Of a stretch of 64,000 nucleotides of DNA, positions 7,455-17,400 are shown in pieces. The position numbers and the translations under genes were made by a program. The first letter of the stretch is position 1. The number at the start of each line of letters is the position of its first letter. The stretch comes from Actinorhabdospora filicis (lineage in GTDB: Bacteria > Actinomycetota > Actinomycetes > Mycobacteriales > Micromonosporaceae): contig NZ_BSTX01000003.1 of the NCBI RefSeq assembly GCF_030269765.1, forward strand, positions 248,001-312,000. Direction: 5' to 3'. The notes under the pieces are model-generated. The model was not told the DNA's origin and searched no databases. It saw only the letters and a program-made list of their open reading frames with translations.

Positions 7455-8999
7455 GTGACCGAGAGGTTCCGGGTCACATACGCGACCCTGACGGCCGACA
7501 ACCCCGGCCTGCACGCCGCCTACGAGGACGGCGTCCGCGCCGCCCGCAACCGGCTCGGCGCCACCATCGCCCCGATCATCGACGGCGAAACCGCGACCGG
7601 CGGCGAGCCCGCCGTCCTGCGCAGCCCCGGCGACACCGCGCTCGTGCTCGCCGAGGTCCGGCCCGCCACGGACGCCGACGTCGCCCGCGCCGTGGCCGCC
7701 GCCCGCGCCGCCGCGCCCGCCTGGGCCGCCACCCCGTGGCGTGAGCGGCTGGCCGTCCTGCGCCGGGCCGCCGACCTGATCAGCGAACGCTCGCCTGAGC
7801 TGGCCGCGATCATGACCATGGAGGTCGGCAAGAACCGCCTGGAGGCCCTCGGCGACGTCGAGGAATCGGCCGACCTGATCCGCTACTACTGCGACCAGGT
7901 AGAGGCCCACGACGGCTTCGACCGCCCGATGGCCACCATCGCCCCGCGCGAGACCACCCGCAGCGTCCTGCGCCCCTACGGGGTCTGGGCGGTCATCAGC
8001 CCCTTCAACTTCCCCATGGCCCTGGCCGCCGGACCCGCCGGGGCCGCGCTGGCCGCCGGGAACACCGTCGTGCTCAAACCCAGCCTCCAGGGCTCCTTCA
8101 GCGCGCTGCTGCTGACCGAGTGCCTGCTGGACGCCGGGCTGCCCGCCGGTGTCCTGCACCTGCTGCCCGGCGGCGACGAACCCGGCCGCGCCCTCGTGGC
8201 CCACCCGGGCGTCGACGGGCTCACCTTCACCGGCTCCACCGCCGCCGGCGAGGCGATCACCCGCGCCTTCGCCGGTCCCGCGATCTGCGAGATGGGCGGC
8301 AAGAACGCCGCGATCGTGACCGCCACGGCCGACCTGGACGACGCCGCGCTCGGCGTGGCCCGCTCCGCCTTCGGCCTGTCCGGCCAGAAGTGCTCGGCCT
8401 GCTCCCGCGTCTACGTCGAGGCATCCGTCCACGACGCCTTCGTCGAGCGCCTCGTGAAGCACGCCGAGACCTTCGCGGTCGGCGACCCGCTGCTGCCCGG
8501 CACCTACGTCGGCCCGGTCATCGACGCCGGGGCCGTCACCCGCTACGAGGACGTCGTCGCCCACGCCCGCTCCGCCGGGCGCGTGGCCGCCGGTGGCGCG
8601 ACGATGACCGAGCTCGGGGGCTTCTACGTCGCGCCCACCGTCGTCACCGGCCTGCCCCTCGACGACGACATCTTCCGGCGGGAGCTGTTCCTGCCGCTGG
8701 TCGCCGTCGCGCCGGTGGCCTCCGCCGAGGAGGGCATCGCGCTGGCCAACGCGTCCCCCTACGGCCTGACCGCCGGGTTCTTCTCCGGCGAGCAGAGCGA
8801 GATCGACCTGTTCCTGGCCCGCGTCGAGGCCGGTGTCGTCTACGTCAACCGCCCGGCCGGCGCCACGACCGGCGCGTGGCCCGGCGTCCAGCCCTTCGGC
8901 GGCTGGAAGGCCTCCGGCAGCACCGGCAAGGCCGGTGGCGGCCCGTACTACGTCCAGAGCTACCTGCGCGAACAATCCCAGACGGTGGTGACCTCATGA
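7455..8999 (+). CDS. Aldehyde dehydrogenase (P5C dehydrogenase/RocA-like)
   Basis: A 514-residue NAD(P)+-dependent aldehyde dehydrogenase. It has 'SPFNFPMALAAGPAGAALAAGNTVVLKPS' type cofactor-binding residues, catalytic Glu in 'CEMGGKNAAIV' and catalytic Cys in 'FGLSGQKCSACSRVYVE', plus the late 'YGLTAGFFSG' block. The Cys-site wording is most like 1-pyrroline-5-carboxylate dehydrogenases, which oxidise glutamate semialdehyde, so an omega-semialdehyde of an amino-dicarboxylate chain is a plausible substrate. It is the first gene of a five-gene coupled operon; its stop overlaps the next start (ATGA, 8996-8999). The GTG start has an AAAGGAG ribosome binding site. Confidence 0.92.
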   Translation: MTERFRVTYATLTADNPGLHAAYEDGVRAARNRLGATIAPIIDGETATGGEPAVLRSPGDTALVLAEVRPATDADVARAVAAARAAAPAWAATPWRERLAVLRRAADLISERSPELAAIMTMEVGKNRLEALGDVEESADLIRYYCDQVEAHDGFDRPMATIAPRETTRSVLRPYGVWAVISPFNFPMALAAGPAGAALAAGNTVVLKPSLQGSFSALLLTECLLDAGLPAGVLHLLPGGDEPGRALVAHPGVDGLTFTGSTAAGEAITRAFAGPAICEMGGKNAAIVTATADLDDAALGVARSAFGLSGQKCSACSRVYVEASVHDAFVERLVKHAETFAVGDPLLPGTYVGPVIDAGAVTRYEDVVAHARSAGRVAAGGATMTELGGFYVAPTVVTGLPLDDDIFRRELFLPLVAVAPVASAEEGIALANASPYGLTAGFFSGEQSEIDLFLARVEAGVVYVNRPAGATTGAWPGVQPFGGWKASGSTGKAGGGPYYVQSYLREQSQTVVTS

Positions 9000-10330
9000 C
9001 TTCTGTTCCTGCCTGGTTCGATGCCTCCCGGCCCGTGCCCGACCTGCGCACGCCCCTCCCCGGGCCCGCCGGTCGCGCGGCGGTCGCGCTGGACGCCTCG
9101 GTCACCAGCCCCTCGCTGCCGCGCGCGTACCCGATGACGCCGGTGCGCGGCTACGGCAGCGCGATCGAGGACCTCGACGGGAACCTGTTCCTCGACTTCA
9201 ACGCCGGGATCGCGGTCAACTCCACCGGCCACGCCCACCCCACGGTCGTGGCGGCGGTACGGGAGCAGGCGGAGAACCTGCTGCACTACTCGGCCAGCGA
9301 CTTCTTCCTGCCCATCTACGCCGAGTACTGCCGGGCACTGACCGCGACGGCGCCGATGGGCGTGCCGACCCGGGCGTTCCTGACCAACTCCGGGGCCGAG
9401 GCGGTGGAGGGCGCGCTCAAGCTCGTCCGCTTCGCCACCGGGCGCCCCTACGCGATCAGCTTCTTCGGCGCCTTCCACGGCCGCAGCTTCGGCGCGATGA
9501 CGCTGACGGCGTCCAAGGCCAAGTACCACTCGGGCTTCGGGCCGCTGCTGCCCGGCATCCTGCACGCCCCCTACGCCCCGGCCTCACCGTCCTATCTGGA
9601 GGACGTGCTCTTCCGCTTCCAGGTGGACCCCCGTGAGGTCGCGGCCGTCTTCGTCGAGCCGATCCAGGGCGAGGGCGGCTACATCGTCCCGCCGCCGGGC
9701 TGGATGGCGCGGCTGCGCGAGATCTGCGACCGCCACGGCATCATGCTCGTGGCCGACGAGGTCCAGAGCGGCATGGGCCGCACCGGGAAGATGTGGGCGA
9801 TCGAGCACACCGGCGTGCGCCCGGACGTCCTCATCACCGCCAAGGGCATCGCCTCGGGCCTGCCGCTGGGCGCGTTCGTCGCCCGCGCCGACCTGATGGA
9901 GAGCTGGCCCATGGGCGCCCACGGCTCCACCTACGGCGGCAGCCCCGTGCCCTGCGCGGCCGGGCTGGCCACCTTGCGGGTCATCGCCGAGGAGAACCTG
10001 ATGGCCAACGCCACCGCCCAGGGCGACTTCCTGCTCACCGGGCTGCGCGAGCTGGCCGAGCGCGAGCCGGGCACCGTCCGCGACGTGCGCGGTGTCGGGC
10101 TGATGATCGGCGTGGAGTTCGCCGACGGGCGCGTGGCCGGGCTCGTGCAGCAGGCGTGCTTCCAGCGCGGCCTGCTGGTGCTGGAGGCGGGGGAGAACGT
10201 GGTCCGCATGTCCCCGCCGCTGACGCTGACCCGCCAGGACGCCGCCACCGGGCTGCGCCTGTTCGGCGAGGCCGTCAGCGAGGTCGCCGCCGACCTGCGC
10301 ATGAGCCGCGACCTCGGGGCCGCGCGGTGA
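8996..10330 (+). CDS. Class III aminotransferase (GABA/acetylornithine aminotransferase family)
   Basis: A 444-residue PLP enzyme. Conserved blocks are 'DFNAGIAVNSTGHAHP' near the N-terminus, 'NSGAEAVEGALKLVR' for phosphate binding, 'IQGEGGYIVPP', the PLP-contacting Asp in 'ADEVQSGMGRTG' and the Schiff-base Lys in 'ITAKGIASGLPLG'. The family transfers an omega-amino group (4-aminobutyrate, putrescine, 5-aminovalerate, acetylornithine) to 2-oxoglutarate or pyruvate. Given the aldehyde dehydrogenase directly upstream, it would form the semialdehyde that enzyme oxidises. The ATG overlaps the upstream stop by 4 nt; its own stop overlaps the CoA-transferase start in the same way. Confidence 0.93.
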   Translation: MTSVPAWFDASRPVPDLRTPLPGPAGRAAVALDASVTSPSLPRAYPMTPVRGYGSAIEDLDGNLFLDFNAGIAVNSTGHAHPTVVAAVREQAENLLHYSASDFFLPIYAEYCRALTATAPMGVPTRAFLTNSGAEAVEGALKLVRFATGRPYAISFFGAFHGRSFGAMTLTASKAKYHSGFGPLLPGILHAPYAPASPSYLEDVLFRFQVDPREVAAVFVEPIQGEGGYIVPPPGWMARLREICDRHGIMLVADEVQSGMGRTGKMWAIEHTGVRPDVLITAKGIASGLPLGAFVARADLMESWPMGAHGSTYGGSPVPCAAGLATLRVIAEENLMANATAQGDFLLTGLRELAEREPGTVRDVRGVGLMIGVEFADGRVAGLVQQACFQRGLLVLEAGENVVRMSPPLTLTRQDAATGLRLFGEAVSEVAADLRMSRDLGAAR

Positions 10331-11232
10331 GCAAGCTGCTGCCGATGGACGAGGCCGTCGCCGGTCTCGTCCACGACGGCGACACCGTCGCCATCGAGGG
10401 CTTCACGCACCTGATCTCCTTCGCCGCCGGGCACGAGATCATCCGCCAGGGCCGCCGCGACCTCACCCTGTGCCGCCTGACCCCCGACGTCATCTACGAC
10501 CAGATGATCGGCGCGGGCGTGGCCCGCAAGCTCGTCTTCTCCTGGCTGGGCAACCCCGGCGCCGGTTCGCTGCACGCGATCCGGCGGCTCGTGGAAGGCC
10601 CCGGTTTCGAAGTGGAGGAGTACTCGCACTTCGGGATGGTCGGCCGCTACGCCGCCGGGGCGGCGAAGCTCCCCTTCTACCCGCTGCGCAGCTTCGAGGG
10701 CAGCGACCTGCCCTCGGTCAACCCGAACATCAGGACGGTGGCCTCGCCCTTCGACGGCGAGGAGGTCTACGCCGTCCCGCCGCTGAACCCCGACGTCACG
10801 ATCGTGCACGCCCAGCGCGCCGACGTCCACGGCAACACCCAGGCCTGGGGCCTGCTCGGCTGCCAGAAGGAGGCCGCCTTCGCCGCCCGCCGCGTCATCG
10901 TGGTGGCCGAGGAGATCGTGCCCGAGAGCGTCATCCGCGCCGACCCCAACCGCGTCCTGCTGCCCGGGCTCATCGTGGACGCCGTCGTGCACTGCCCGCG
11001 CGGCGCCCACCCGTCCTTCGCGCAAGGCCACTACGACCGCGACAACCGCTTCTACCTCGCCTGGGAGCACATCAGCCGCGACCCGCAGCGCCTTTCGGCC
11101 TGGCTGGACGAGTGGATCCACGGCACCAGCGACCACGCCGGGTACCTCGCCAAACTCGGCGAGGCCCACTGGGACGACCTGCTGCCGGGCCCCGCCCTCT
11201 CCGGCGAAGTCGACTACGGAGACCACCGATGA
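10327..11232 (+). CDS. CoA-transferase subunit A (glutaconate CoA-transferase-like)
   Basis: A 301-residue alpha subunit of a class I CoA-transferase. The beginning 'MDEAVAGLVHDGDTVAIEGFTH' and the pattern 'SWLGNPGAGSLHAIRRLVE' are typical of GctA-like subunits, including the actinobacterial IpdA branch. With the following beta subunit it would move CoA between acyl-CoA and a carboxylic acid, or act as a hydrolase as IpdAB does. The GTG start sits inside the GTGA overlap at 10327-10330. No thiolase or beta-oxidation gene follows, which argues against a simple 3-oxoacid CoA-transferase role. Confidence 0.9.
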   Translation: MSKLLPMDEAVAGLVHDGDTVAIEGFTHLISFAAGHEIIRQGRRDLTLCRLTPDVIYDQMIGAGVARKLVFSWLGNPGAGSLHAIRRLVEGPGFEVEEYSHFGMVGRYAAGAAKLPFYPLRSFEGSDLPSVNPNIRTVASPFDGEEVYAVPPLNPDVTIVHAQRADVHGNTQAWGLLGCQKEAAFAARRVIVVAEEIVPESVIRADPNRVLLPGLIVDAVVHCPRGAHPSFAQGHYDRDNRFYLAWEHISRDPQRLSAWLDEWIHGTSDHAGYLAKLGEAHWDDLLPGPALSGEVDYGDHR

Positions 11233-11939
11233 CCTTCACCCGAACCGAGACCATGGTCGTCGCCGGAGCCCGCGCCCTCGAAGGACGCCGCGTCTGCTTC
11301 GTCGGCATCGGCCTGCCCAACATCGCCGTCGCCCTCGCCCAGCGCACCGTCGCCCCCGGCATCGAGCTGATCTACGAGTCCGGCGTCTACGGCTCCCGCC
11401 CCAACCGGCTCCCGCTGTCCATCGGCGATCCCTGCCTGGTCACCGGATCCCTCGCCGTCATGCCGATGGCCGAGCTCTTCCAGTACTACCTCCAGGGCGG
11501 CCTGGTCGACGTCGGCTTCCTGGGCGCGGCCCAGATCGACCGGCGCGGCGACCTCAACACCACCGTCATCGGCGACGACTACCACCACCCGAAGGTCCGG
11601 CTGCCCGGCTCGGGTGGCGCCTGCGACATCGCGCAGAACGCGCGCGAGGTCATCGTCCTCATGCGACAGTCCCGGCGATCCTTCGTGGACACCGTCGACT
11701 TCCGCACCAGCCCCGGATCCCGCGTCGCCCGGGTGATCACCGACCTCGGCGTCTACACCGTCGGCGAGCGCCTCGAACTGACCGCCCTGCATCCCGGGGT
11801 GACCCTCGACGAGGTCCGCGCGGCCACCGGCTGGGACCTCGACCTCGCCCCCGGCGTGACCGAGACCCCGCCGCCGACGGCCGAGGAGCTGCGGATCCTG
11901 CGCGAGGAACTCGACCCGGAGAGGATCTACCTGCGATGA
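11229..11939 (+). CDS. CoA-transferase subunit B (glutaconate CoA-transferase-like)
   Basis: A 236-residue beta subunit, paired with the preceding gene. It has the glycine-rich 'VCFVGIGLPNIAVALAQ' loop and the 'IYESGVYG' segment carrying the glutamate expected to form the covalent CoA thioester in this family. Length matches GctB/IpdB-type subunits. It is coupled by ATGA overlaps on both sides. The presence of this glutamate suggests transferase rather than purely structural function, but the substrate remains open; glutarate or a branched dicarboxylate would fit the neighbouring aminotransferases and dehydrogenase. Confidence 0.9.
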   Translation: MTFTRTETMVVAGARALEGRRVCFVGIGLPNIAVALAQRTVAPGIELIYESGVYGSRPNRLPLSIGDPCLVTGSLAVMPMAELFQYYLQGGLVDVGFLGAAQIDRRGDLNTTVIGDDYHHPKVRLPGSGGACDIAQNAREVIVLMRQSRRSFVDTVDFRTSPGSRVARVITDLGVYTVGERLELTALHPGVTLDEVRAATGWDLDLAPGVTETPPPTAEELRILREELDPERIYLR

Positions 11940-13225
11940 GCCGCGTCTTCGCCCGCGGCCCGGCGAGCCTGCCCCGGGTCGCCACCGCCCTGGGCTCCCG
12001 CGTCTGGGACACCGACGGACAGTCCTATCTGGACGCCTCAGGTGGCGCGATCGTGGTCGGCGTCGGCCACGGCAACGAGACCGTCATCGAGGCCGCCGCC
12101 CGCCAGGCCCGCGCGGTCTCCTACGCCCACGCCACCATGTTCGCCGCCGACGTCCTCGACGACTACGCCGAGGCCCTGGCCGGGCTCGTCCCCGTCGACG
12201 ACGCCCACGTGTACCCCGTCTCCGGCGGCAGCGAGGCGGTGGAGACCGCGCTGAAGATGGCGCGCGCCTACCACCTGGCGCGCGGCGAGGACCGGCACGT
12301 GATCGTCTCCCGGCGCGGCTCCTACCACGGCAACACCCGCGGCGCCCTGGACGCCTCCGGGCGCGACGGGCTGCGCGCGCCCTACGCGCCCTGGCTCGGC
12401 GCGGCCGTCCACGCGCCCTCGCCCTACGAGTACCGCTGCCCCTTCCCCGAGGCCCACCCGGACGGCTGCGCCGCCGCCCACGTGGCGGCCCTGGACAAGC
12501 TCTTCGCCGAGTGGCCCGTCGCCGCCTTCATCGCCGAACCGGTCGCCGGGGCGGGCCTGGGCGCCTGCGTACCGCCGTCCGGCTACTGGCCGGGCGTCGC
12601 CGAGGCCTGCCGACGCCACGGTGTCCTGCTCATCGCCGACGAGGTCATGACCGGCTTCGGCCGCACCGGAACCTGGTTCGGGCTCGACCACTGGGGCGTG
12701 CGCGCCGACATCGTCACCGCCGGGAAGGGCGCGGCCTCCGGGTACTGGCCGCTCGGGCTGGCCATCGCCTCCGGCGAGGTCCACGCCACCATCGCCGGGG
12801 CGTTCACCCACGGCTTCACCTACTCCCACCACCTCGTCGGCGCCGCGACCGGGCTGGCGGTGCTGGACGCGCTGCGCCCGCTCGTCCCCGGCGTCGCCGA
12901 CAAGGGACGGTTCCTGCTCGACGGGCTGCGCGCGGTCCTCGCCGCCGACGAGCGCGTCGGCGACGTCCGCGGCCTCGGCCTGCTCACCGGGATCGAACTG
13001 GTCGCCGACCGCGCCACACGGCGTCCATACCCGCGCGCCCACCGCCTCGCCGAACGCGTCACCGCCACCGCCCGCGACCTCGGCCTGCTGATCTACCACG
13101 GCACCGGCTGCGCCGACGGCACCGACGGCGACCTCGTCCTGCTCGGCCCGCCACTGTCCACAAGCGAGGACGAGCTCGCCGAGATCATCGCGCTGTGCGC
13201 GCGGGCGATCGCGGCCACGCGGTGA
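11936..13225 (+). CDS. Class III aminotransferase, second copy in operon
   Basis: A 429-residue PLP aminotransferase distinct from the one at 8996. It shows 'DASGGAIVVGVGHGN', 'SGGSEAVETALKMAR', 'SYHGNTRGALDASG', 'ADEVMTGFGRTGTW' and the lysine in 'VTAGKGAASGYWPLG'. A small insertion (about residues 155-172, with two Cys in 'YRCPFPEAHPDGC') is characteristic of one clade of aspartate-aminotransferase-family class III enzymes. It is the last gene of the operon. Two different aminotransferases in a single coupled unit suggest two successive deaminations, for instance of a diamine or diamino acid. Confidence 0.9.
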   Translation: MSRVFARGPASLPRVATALGSRVWDTDGQSYLDASGGAIVVGVGHGNETVIEAAARQARAVSYAHATMFAADVLDDYAEALAGLVPVDDAHVYPVSGGSEAVETALKMARAYHLARGEDRHVIVSRRGSYHGNTRGALDASGRDGLRAPYAPWLGAAVHAPSPYEYRCPFPEAHPDGCAAAHVAALDKLFAEWPVAAFIAEPVAGAGLGACVPPSGYWPGVAEACRRHGVLLIADEVMTGFGRTGTWFGLDHWGVRADIVTAGKGAASGYWPLGLAIASGEVHATIAGAFTHGFTYSHHLVGAATGLAVLDALRPLVPGVADKGRFLLDGLRAVLAADERVGDVRGLGLLTGIELVADRATRRPYPRAHRLAERVTATARDLGLLIYHGTGCADGTDGDLVLLGPPLSTSEDELAEIIALCARAIAATR

Positions 13226-13259
13226 GGAGCGGTTTGCCGGGGCACGCGACGATGGGTCC

Positions 13260-14003
13260 ATGACCGAAGAGCTGTTCGTCGCCTCCGGCGCGCCCTCCGA
13301 GCTCGACGCCCTCCTCGTCGAGGAGGAGCTGGGGCTGGCCGGCGTCCGCCACGGCGTCGGCGAGGTCGCCCTGCCGCTGCGGGACCCCAGCCACATCTCC
13401 ATCGGCGAGCCCCTGGCCCTGCCGCTGGACGACGTTCCCGCCCAGATCGCCGACGCCCACCCGGACGCGGAGTTCTGGCAGGTCGGGCTGTCGTGCTCCT
13501 TCCAGGCCGCGCCCGGCTCCCGCTTCGCCGACGCGCGCCTCGGCGTCGAACTGTCCACCGTGGACGGCGGTGGGGCCGTCGCGATGGACATGTTCCCCAC
13601 CCTCATCGAGGAACAGCGCACCGTCACCGTGACCTCCACGGCCGGGCAGGCGTCCTTCGGCTTCGACGCCATCGGCGCCGAACTCAGCCTGCCCACGCGC
13701 GAGCAGACCACCGAGCTGATCCGCTACTCCGGCCGCGTGGTCGCCTTCGGGCTCGGCGGCGACCGGCCCGCCTGGTCCTTCCAGCGCACCGAACAGCGCG
13801 AGATCGCCGGACCCCACCGGCTGTACCTGCTCGTCCGCAAGCCGCGCGGGACGGCCGTCCACGCCCGGTTCACGCTGAGCGCGCGGGTGGAGTTCGTGAT
13901 CGGCGGACGCGGCTTCGCGCCCACCGACCTGGTGATGCTGTTCCGTAAGCGGACGCGGACGGGCGAGCTGGTGGACGCGCCGACGGTGCCGCTGGTGCCC
14001 TAG
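13260..14003 (+). CDS. Hypothetical beta-rich protein
   Basis: A 247-residue soluble protein I do not recognise. It is predicted to be mostly beta-strand, with many short alternations such as 'WQVGLSCSFQAAPGSRFADA' and 'RLYLLVRKPRGTAVHARFTL'. It has no signal peptide and no catalytic motif. It follows the catabolic operon by 34 bp but shows no coupling. Its TAG stop shares the CTAG palindrome at 14000-14003 with the stop of the convergent gene. It lies on the other side of a small gene from a CHAT protease; a functional link is only a guess. Confidence 0.65.
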   Translation: MTEELFVASGAPSELDALLVEEELGLAGVRHGVGEVALPLRDPSHISIGEPLALPLDDVPAQIADAHPDAEFWQVGLSCSFQAAPGSRFADARLGVELSTVDGGGAVAMDMFPTLIEEQRTVTVTSTAGQASFGFDAIGAELSLPTREQTTELIRYSGRVVAFGLGGDRPAWSFQRTEQREIAGPHRLYLLVRKPRGTAVHARFTLSARVEFVIGGRGFAPTDLVMLFRKRTRTGELVDAPTVPLVP

Positions 14004-14383
14004 GGCGCGACGAGCGATCCGTGCGCGGCGGCGATGACCCAGCCGTTGTCGGCGGGGATCCAGGTGCGCGTGTACGCCATCGTCGCCTCGATCTTGTCGC
14101 CGGCGAGCGTCCCCACGACGCGCAGGGTCACCCGGGTGACACCGATCCCGCCGATGACCTGGACCTCACGGCCGAGCTCGTCGATCTCGCTCAGCAGCAG
14201 CGTCCGTGAGCGGTGCACGGCCAGGTCGGCGGCCTTGTCGATGGTGGAACCGTCGGGGCCGGTGAAGCGCACCTCGTCGTGCAGGAACGCGTCGAGGGCG
14301 GACACGTCGTTGTCCAGCATCGCGGCCTGGAAGCGGTTCTCGGCCTCGTTCAGCGTGGTGGTGTTGAAGCGATCGGTGTCCAT
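14000..14383 (-). CDS. Nuclear transport factor 2-like (SnoaL/DUF4440-type) protein
   Basis: A 127-residue alpha+beta cone-fold protein. The N-terminal helix 'LNEAENRFQAAMLDNDVSALDAFLHDEVRFTGPDGSTIDKAAD' order and the final 'TRTWIPADNGWVIAAAHGS' are typical of the NTF2-like superfamily, which includes ketosteroid-isomerase-like enzymes and small ligand binders. The specific function is unknown. The ATG at 14383 was preferred over an upstream GTG at 14416 because it gives the usual short N-terminus. Convergent overlap of 4 bp with the preceding gene through a shared CTAG. Confidence 0.8.
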   Translation of the reverse strand: MDTDRFNTTTLNEAENRFQAAMLDNDVSALDAFLHDEVRFTGPDGSTIDKAADLAVHRSRTLLLSEIDELGREVQVIGGIGVTRVTLRVVGTLAGDKIEATMAYTRTWIPADNGWVIAAAHGSLVAP

Positions 14384-14447
14384 GCCCCCGAGGGTAGCCA
14401 AGGGGACGGTGATCACCTAGGCGCCGAACACCGCACTCTGTTCGCCT

Positions 14448-14479
14448 CTTCCAAGTGTCAAAGACCGAACACTTGGAAG
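14448..14479 (-). terminator. Hairpin overlapping end of CHAT gene
   Basis: A perfect 11-bp stem (CTTCCAAGTGT at 14448-14458, ACACTTGGAAG at 14469-14479) with a 10-nt loop. It spans the last codons and stop of the CHAT gene, so it is a probable terminator for that transcript, which is read leftwards. Confidence 0.55.
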
Positions 14480-17400
14480 CCGGCCCAGTGCACCGGATCC
14501 GCATAGGGCCGCCCCTCCGGATCCACCTCCGCCCGGCGCCCGGCCAGTGCGGCGGCCAAGTGTGCCGCCTCCTGTGCGCCGTAGCGGAAGCCGCGTCCCC
14601 GTACCGCCGCCGGGCCCTCGTCCAGACCGGCGAGCTCGGCGTACGTGGCCTCCCGCAGCCATGCCTGCGCCCTGGCCAGGGCCGCCGAGGGTGAGCCGTT
14701 CCCGGGCAGCCATTCGCGCATGAACCGCACGATCAGCAGGTAGGTAGCCCGGTCGTCGACCGGCCACAGCGAGGCCAGCACCGCCCGCGCGCCCGCCTGG
14801 AGCATTCCGGTGGCCAGGCCGCGCGCCTCGCCGAGGGCGCCGCGCCGGATGTCCATGACGGCCGTCTGGCAGGCCGACAGGACCAGCAGCCGCAGCCCGC
14901 TCAGGTCGGCGGCTTCGCCGAGGACGTCGTCGAGGGTGAGGGTCTCGCCCCGGGCGAGGAACAGGCGGGAGGCGAAGACGTTCCACGCGTCGAACTCGCC
15001 GTGGCAGGAGGCGACGACGGTGTGGCCCTCGCGCAGGGACTCCAGCAGCCACGCGCGGGTGGCTTCCTCGCCGACGCGGGCCCTGGTGGCGTCCCCGGCG
15101 AGTGCGGCGACGGTGAGGGCCTCGGCCTCGCCCCAGCGCAGGGGCAGGTGCGTGGGACGCGGGTCGCCGAGGGTGTAGACGCCCTCGCGGGTGGTCTCGC
15201 TGCTCCCGGCGACGGCCCGCGCGCTGGGCGCGATGGTGAAGGCGACCCCCGGAGGAGCGGCGGCCAGCAGCGGGAACGCGGGCAGCGCGCCGCAGGCGAC
15301 GAGCGCGGCGGCGTCCACATCGGACGCCCGCAGCCAGGCCACCAGCGGACCCATCACGGTCTCGGCGAGCGCGGGCAGGCAGCGGGCCAGCTCGGCGCGC
15401 AGGAACTCGTGGCCGAGGGTGGTGTCCAGGCGCGAGCGCGCGGCGGGCTCCAGATCGCTATAGGGCGCCAGGGTGCTCTCGGGCAGGCCGGGATGGGCCA
15501 TGGCCAGCACCGCCCGCGCCGCCGCGCTCAAGGTCCCCTCCGGCAGGGTGGCGGCCTTGTCGGCGAAGGAGACGCCGGGCCGCGCGGCCAGCAGGCGCGG
15601 GCCGAGGCCGTCCTGCGCGGCGAAGTAGCCGCCGATGAGCGTGCCCTGGTGGAGGGTCTGGCCGAGGCCGGTGGCGACGTCGTCGGTGAGCGCCGGGATC
15701 GCCAGCACCGACGGCTCATCGCCCGGCCGGGTCAGGATCGCGCGGCCGCCCCACGGGGTCGAGAACAGGTACACCAGCGGGACCTCCACCGGCGTCTCCT
15801 CCTCCGGCTCGGGTGCGGGCGCGTCACTGCCGTAGAGGCCCTCCAGCGCCTCGGCGAACTCGTGCCGGGCTTCACGCGCGGCCCGGCCGAGTGCGGCCGC
15901 TCGCGCCAGGCGCTCGGCGTAGTCGTTGCCCTCCGGTGGAGCGTCGACGGCGAGCTGCGCCGCGACCCACGCCGCCCTGGCCCGCCGGTAGCGGAGCACT
16001 TCCGGCTCGGGCTCCGTCCGGCGTGGACGGACGGCCTCGGCCAGCGACCGCGCCCGGCCCCGCTCGACGGCCGCGACGGCCTCGGCCGCGCGGCCGAGTT
16101 CGGTGAGCGCGTAGGCGTCCAGCTCGCCGATCTGGTGGCCCTCGCGGACCACGTCGTCGATGAGCCGCGCGTCGCCACCGGCGGCCGCCAGCAGCCGGTC
16201 CTCGGCCCGCCCGCCGGAGTCGAAGACCTCGTGCGCCCGCTCCCACTCGCCGCGCCCGGCGAGGATCTCGCCGAGCGCACCCGCCGAGCGCCGGTGCTCG
16301 AAGGGGAACGTGGCCGCGTCGTGGACGGCCAGGACCTCGGCGAACTCCTCCGCGGCCTCGTCGAGCCGCCCGGACGCCCGCAGCGCCTGCGCCAGGTTGT
16401 GCCGTGTCTCGGCGGTCTCGGGCGCGGAGCGCTCGATGCCGAGGGCGTCCCGGAAGCACGCGATCGCCTCGTCCAGCGCGTCGGCCGCGCTCAGTGCCGC
16501 GCCCAGGTTGGCCGTCGTGCCCGCCCACTCGTAGGCGTGGGCGTCGCGGGTCAGCACGGTCAAGGCCTCGCGGAAGCCGGCGGCGGCCTCCTCGAAGCCG
16601 GTGGGACGCCCGAGGCGGCCCAGTTCCAGGCGGGTCAGGCCGAGGCTGTTCATGGCCCGCGCCCACAGGTACGGCTCACCCGCCGGGCCCCAATCGTCCA
16701 CCGTGGACGCCAGCAGCCGCTCGGCCTCGGCGAGGTTGCCGCGCGGATCGCCCAGCCGCCGGTCGCGGTACAGCTGCCCAAGCTGCGCGCGCATCGCGAC
16801 CTCGTCGGGGGCCTGCGCCAGTGCCGCCGTCGCGTAGTCGATGGCCCGCTCCATCTCGGCGGCGTGATCGCCGAGGATCCGCTCGGCGTGCGCCACCGAC
16901 AGCAGGTGCAGCGGGATCGCCCGCTCGCCGGGCTCGTGCAGTTCCAGCGCGACCTCCAGCGCGGCCAGCAGTTCCTCCTGCCAGTCGAGCGCCGAGCCAC
17001 AGTGGACGGACAGCAGCCGCTCGGCCGTCATCACCAGCAGGTGCGCCCGCAACGCCGGCAGGATCGCGTCCTGGGCCAGCACCGCCCGCAGCGCCTCCAT
17101 GAGCAGGTACGGGTCCTGCGCCCAGAACTCCTCCTGGACCAGCGCCACCAGGTCTTCGGCGGGCAGTGCCCGGTGCCACTCCACCCGGACCGCGTCGAAC
17201 AGCTCCGGATCGGGCGACCACTCGTCCTCGGTACCGTCGTCCAGCGCGCCGCCGGACTCCTCGTCCACGCCGTTCAGCGCCAGGAACACCGATCGCGGAT
17301 CCGGCTCCGGCGCGCCCCACTCCGCCAGCGACCGCAGCACGATCAGCACCGGCCGCAACAGCCGTGCCACCCCCTCGCGCCGCTCTTCCGGGGTGAGCCC

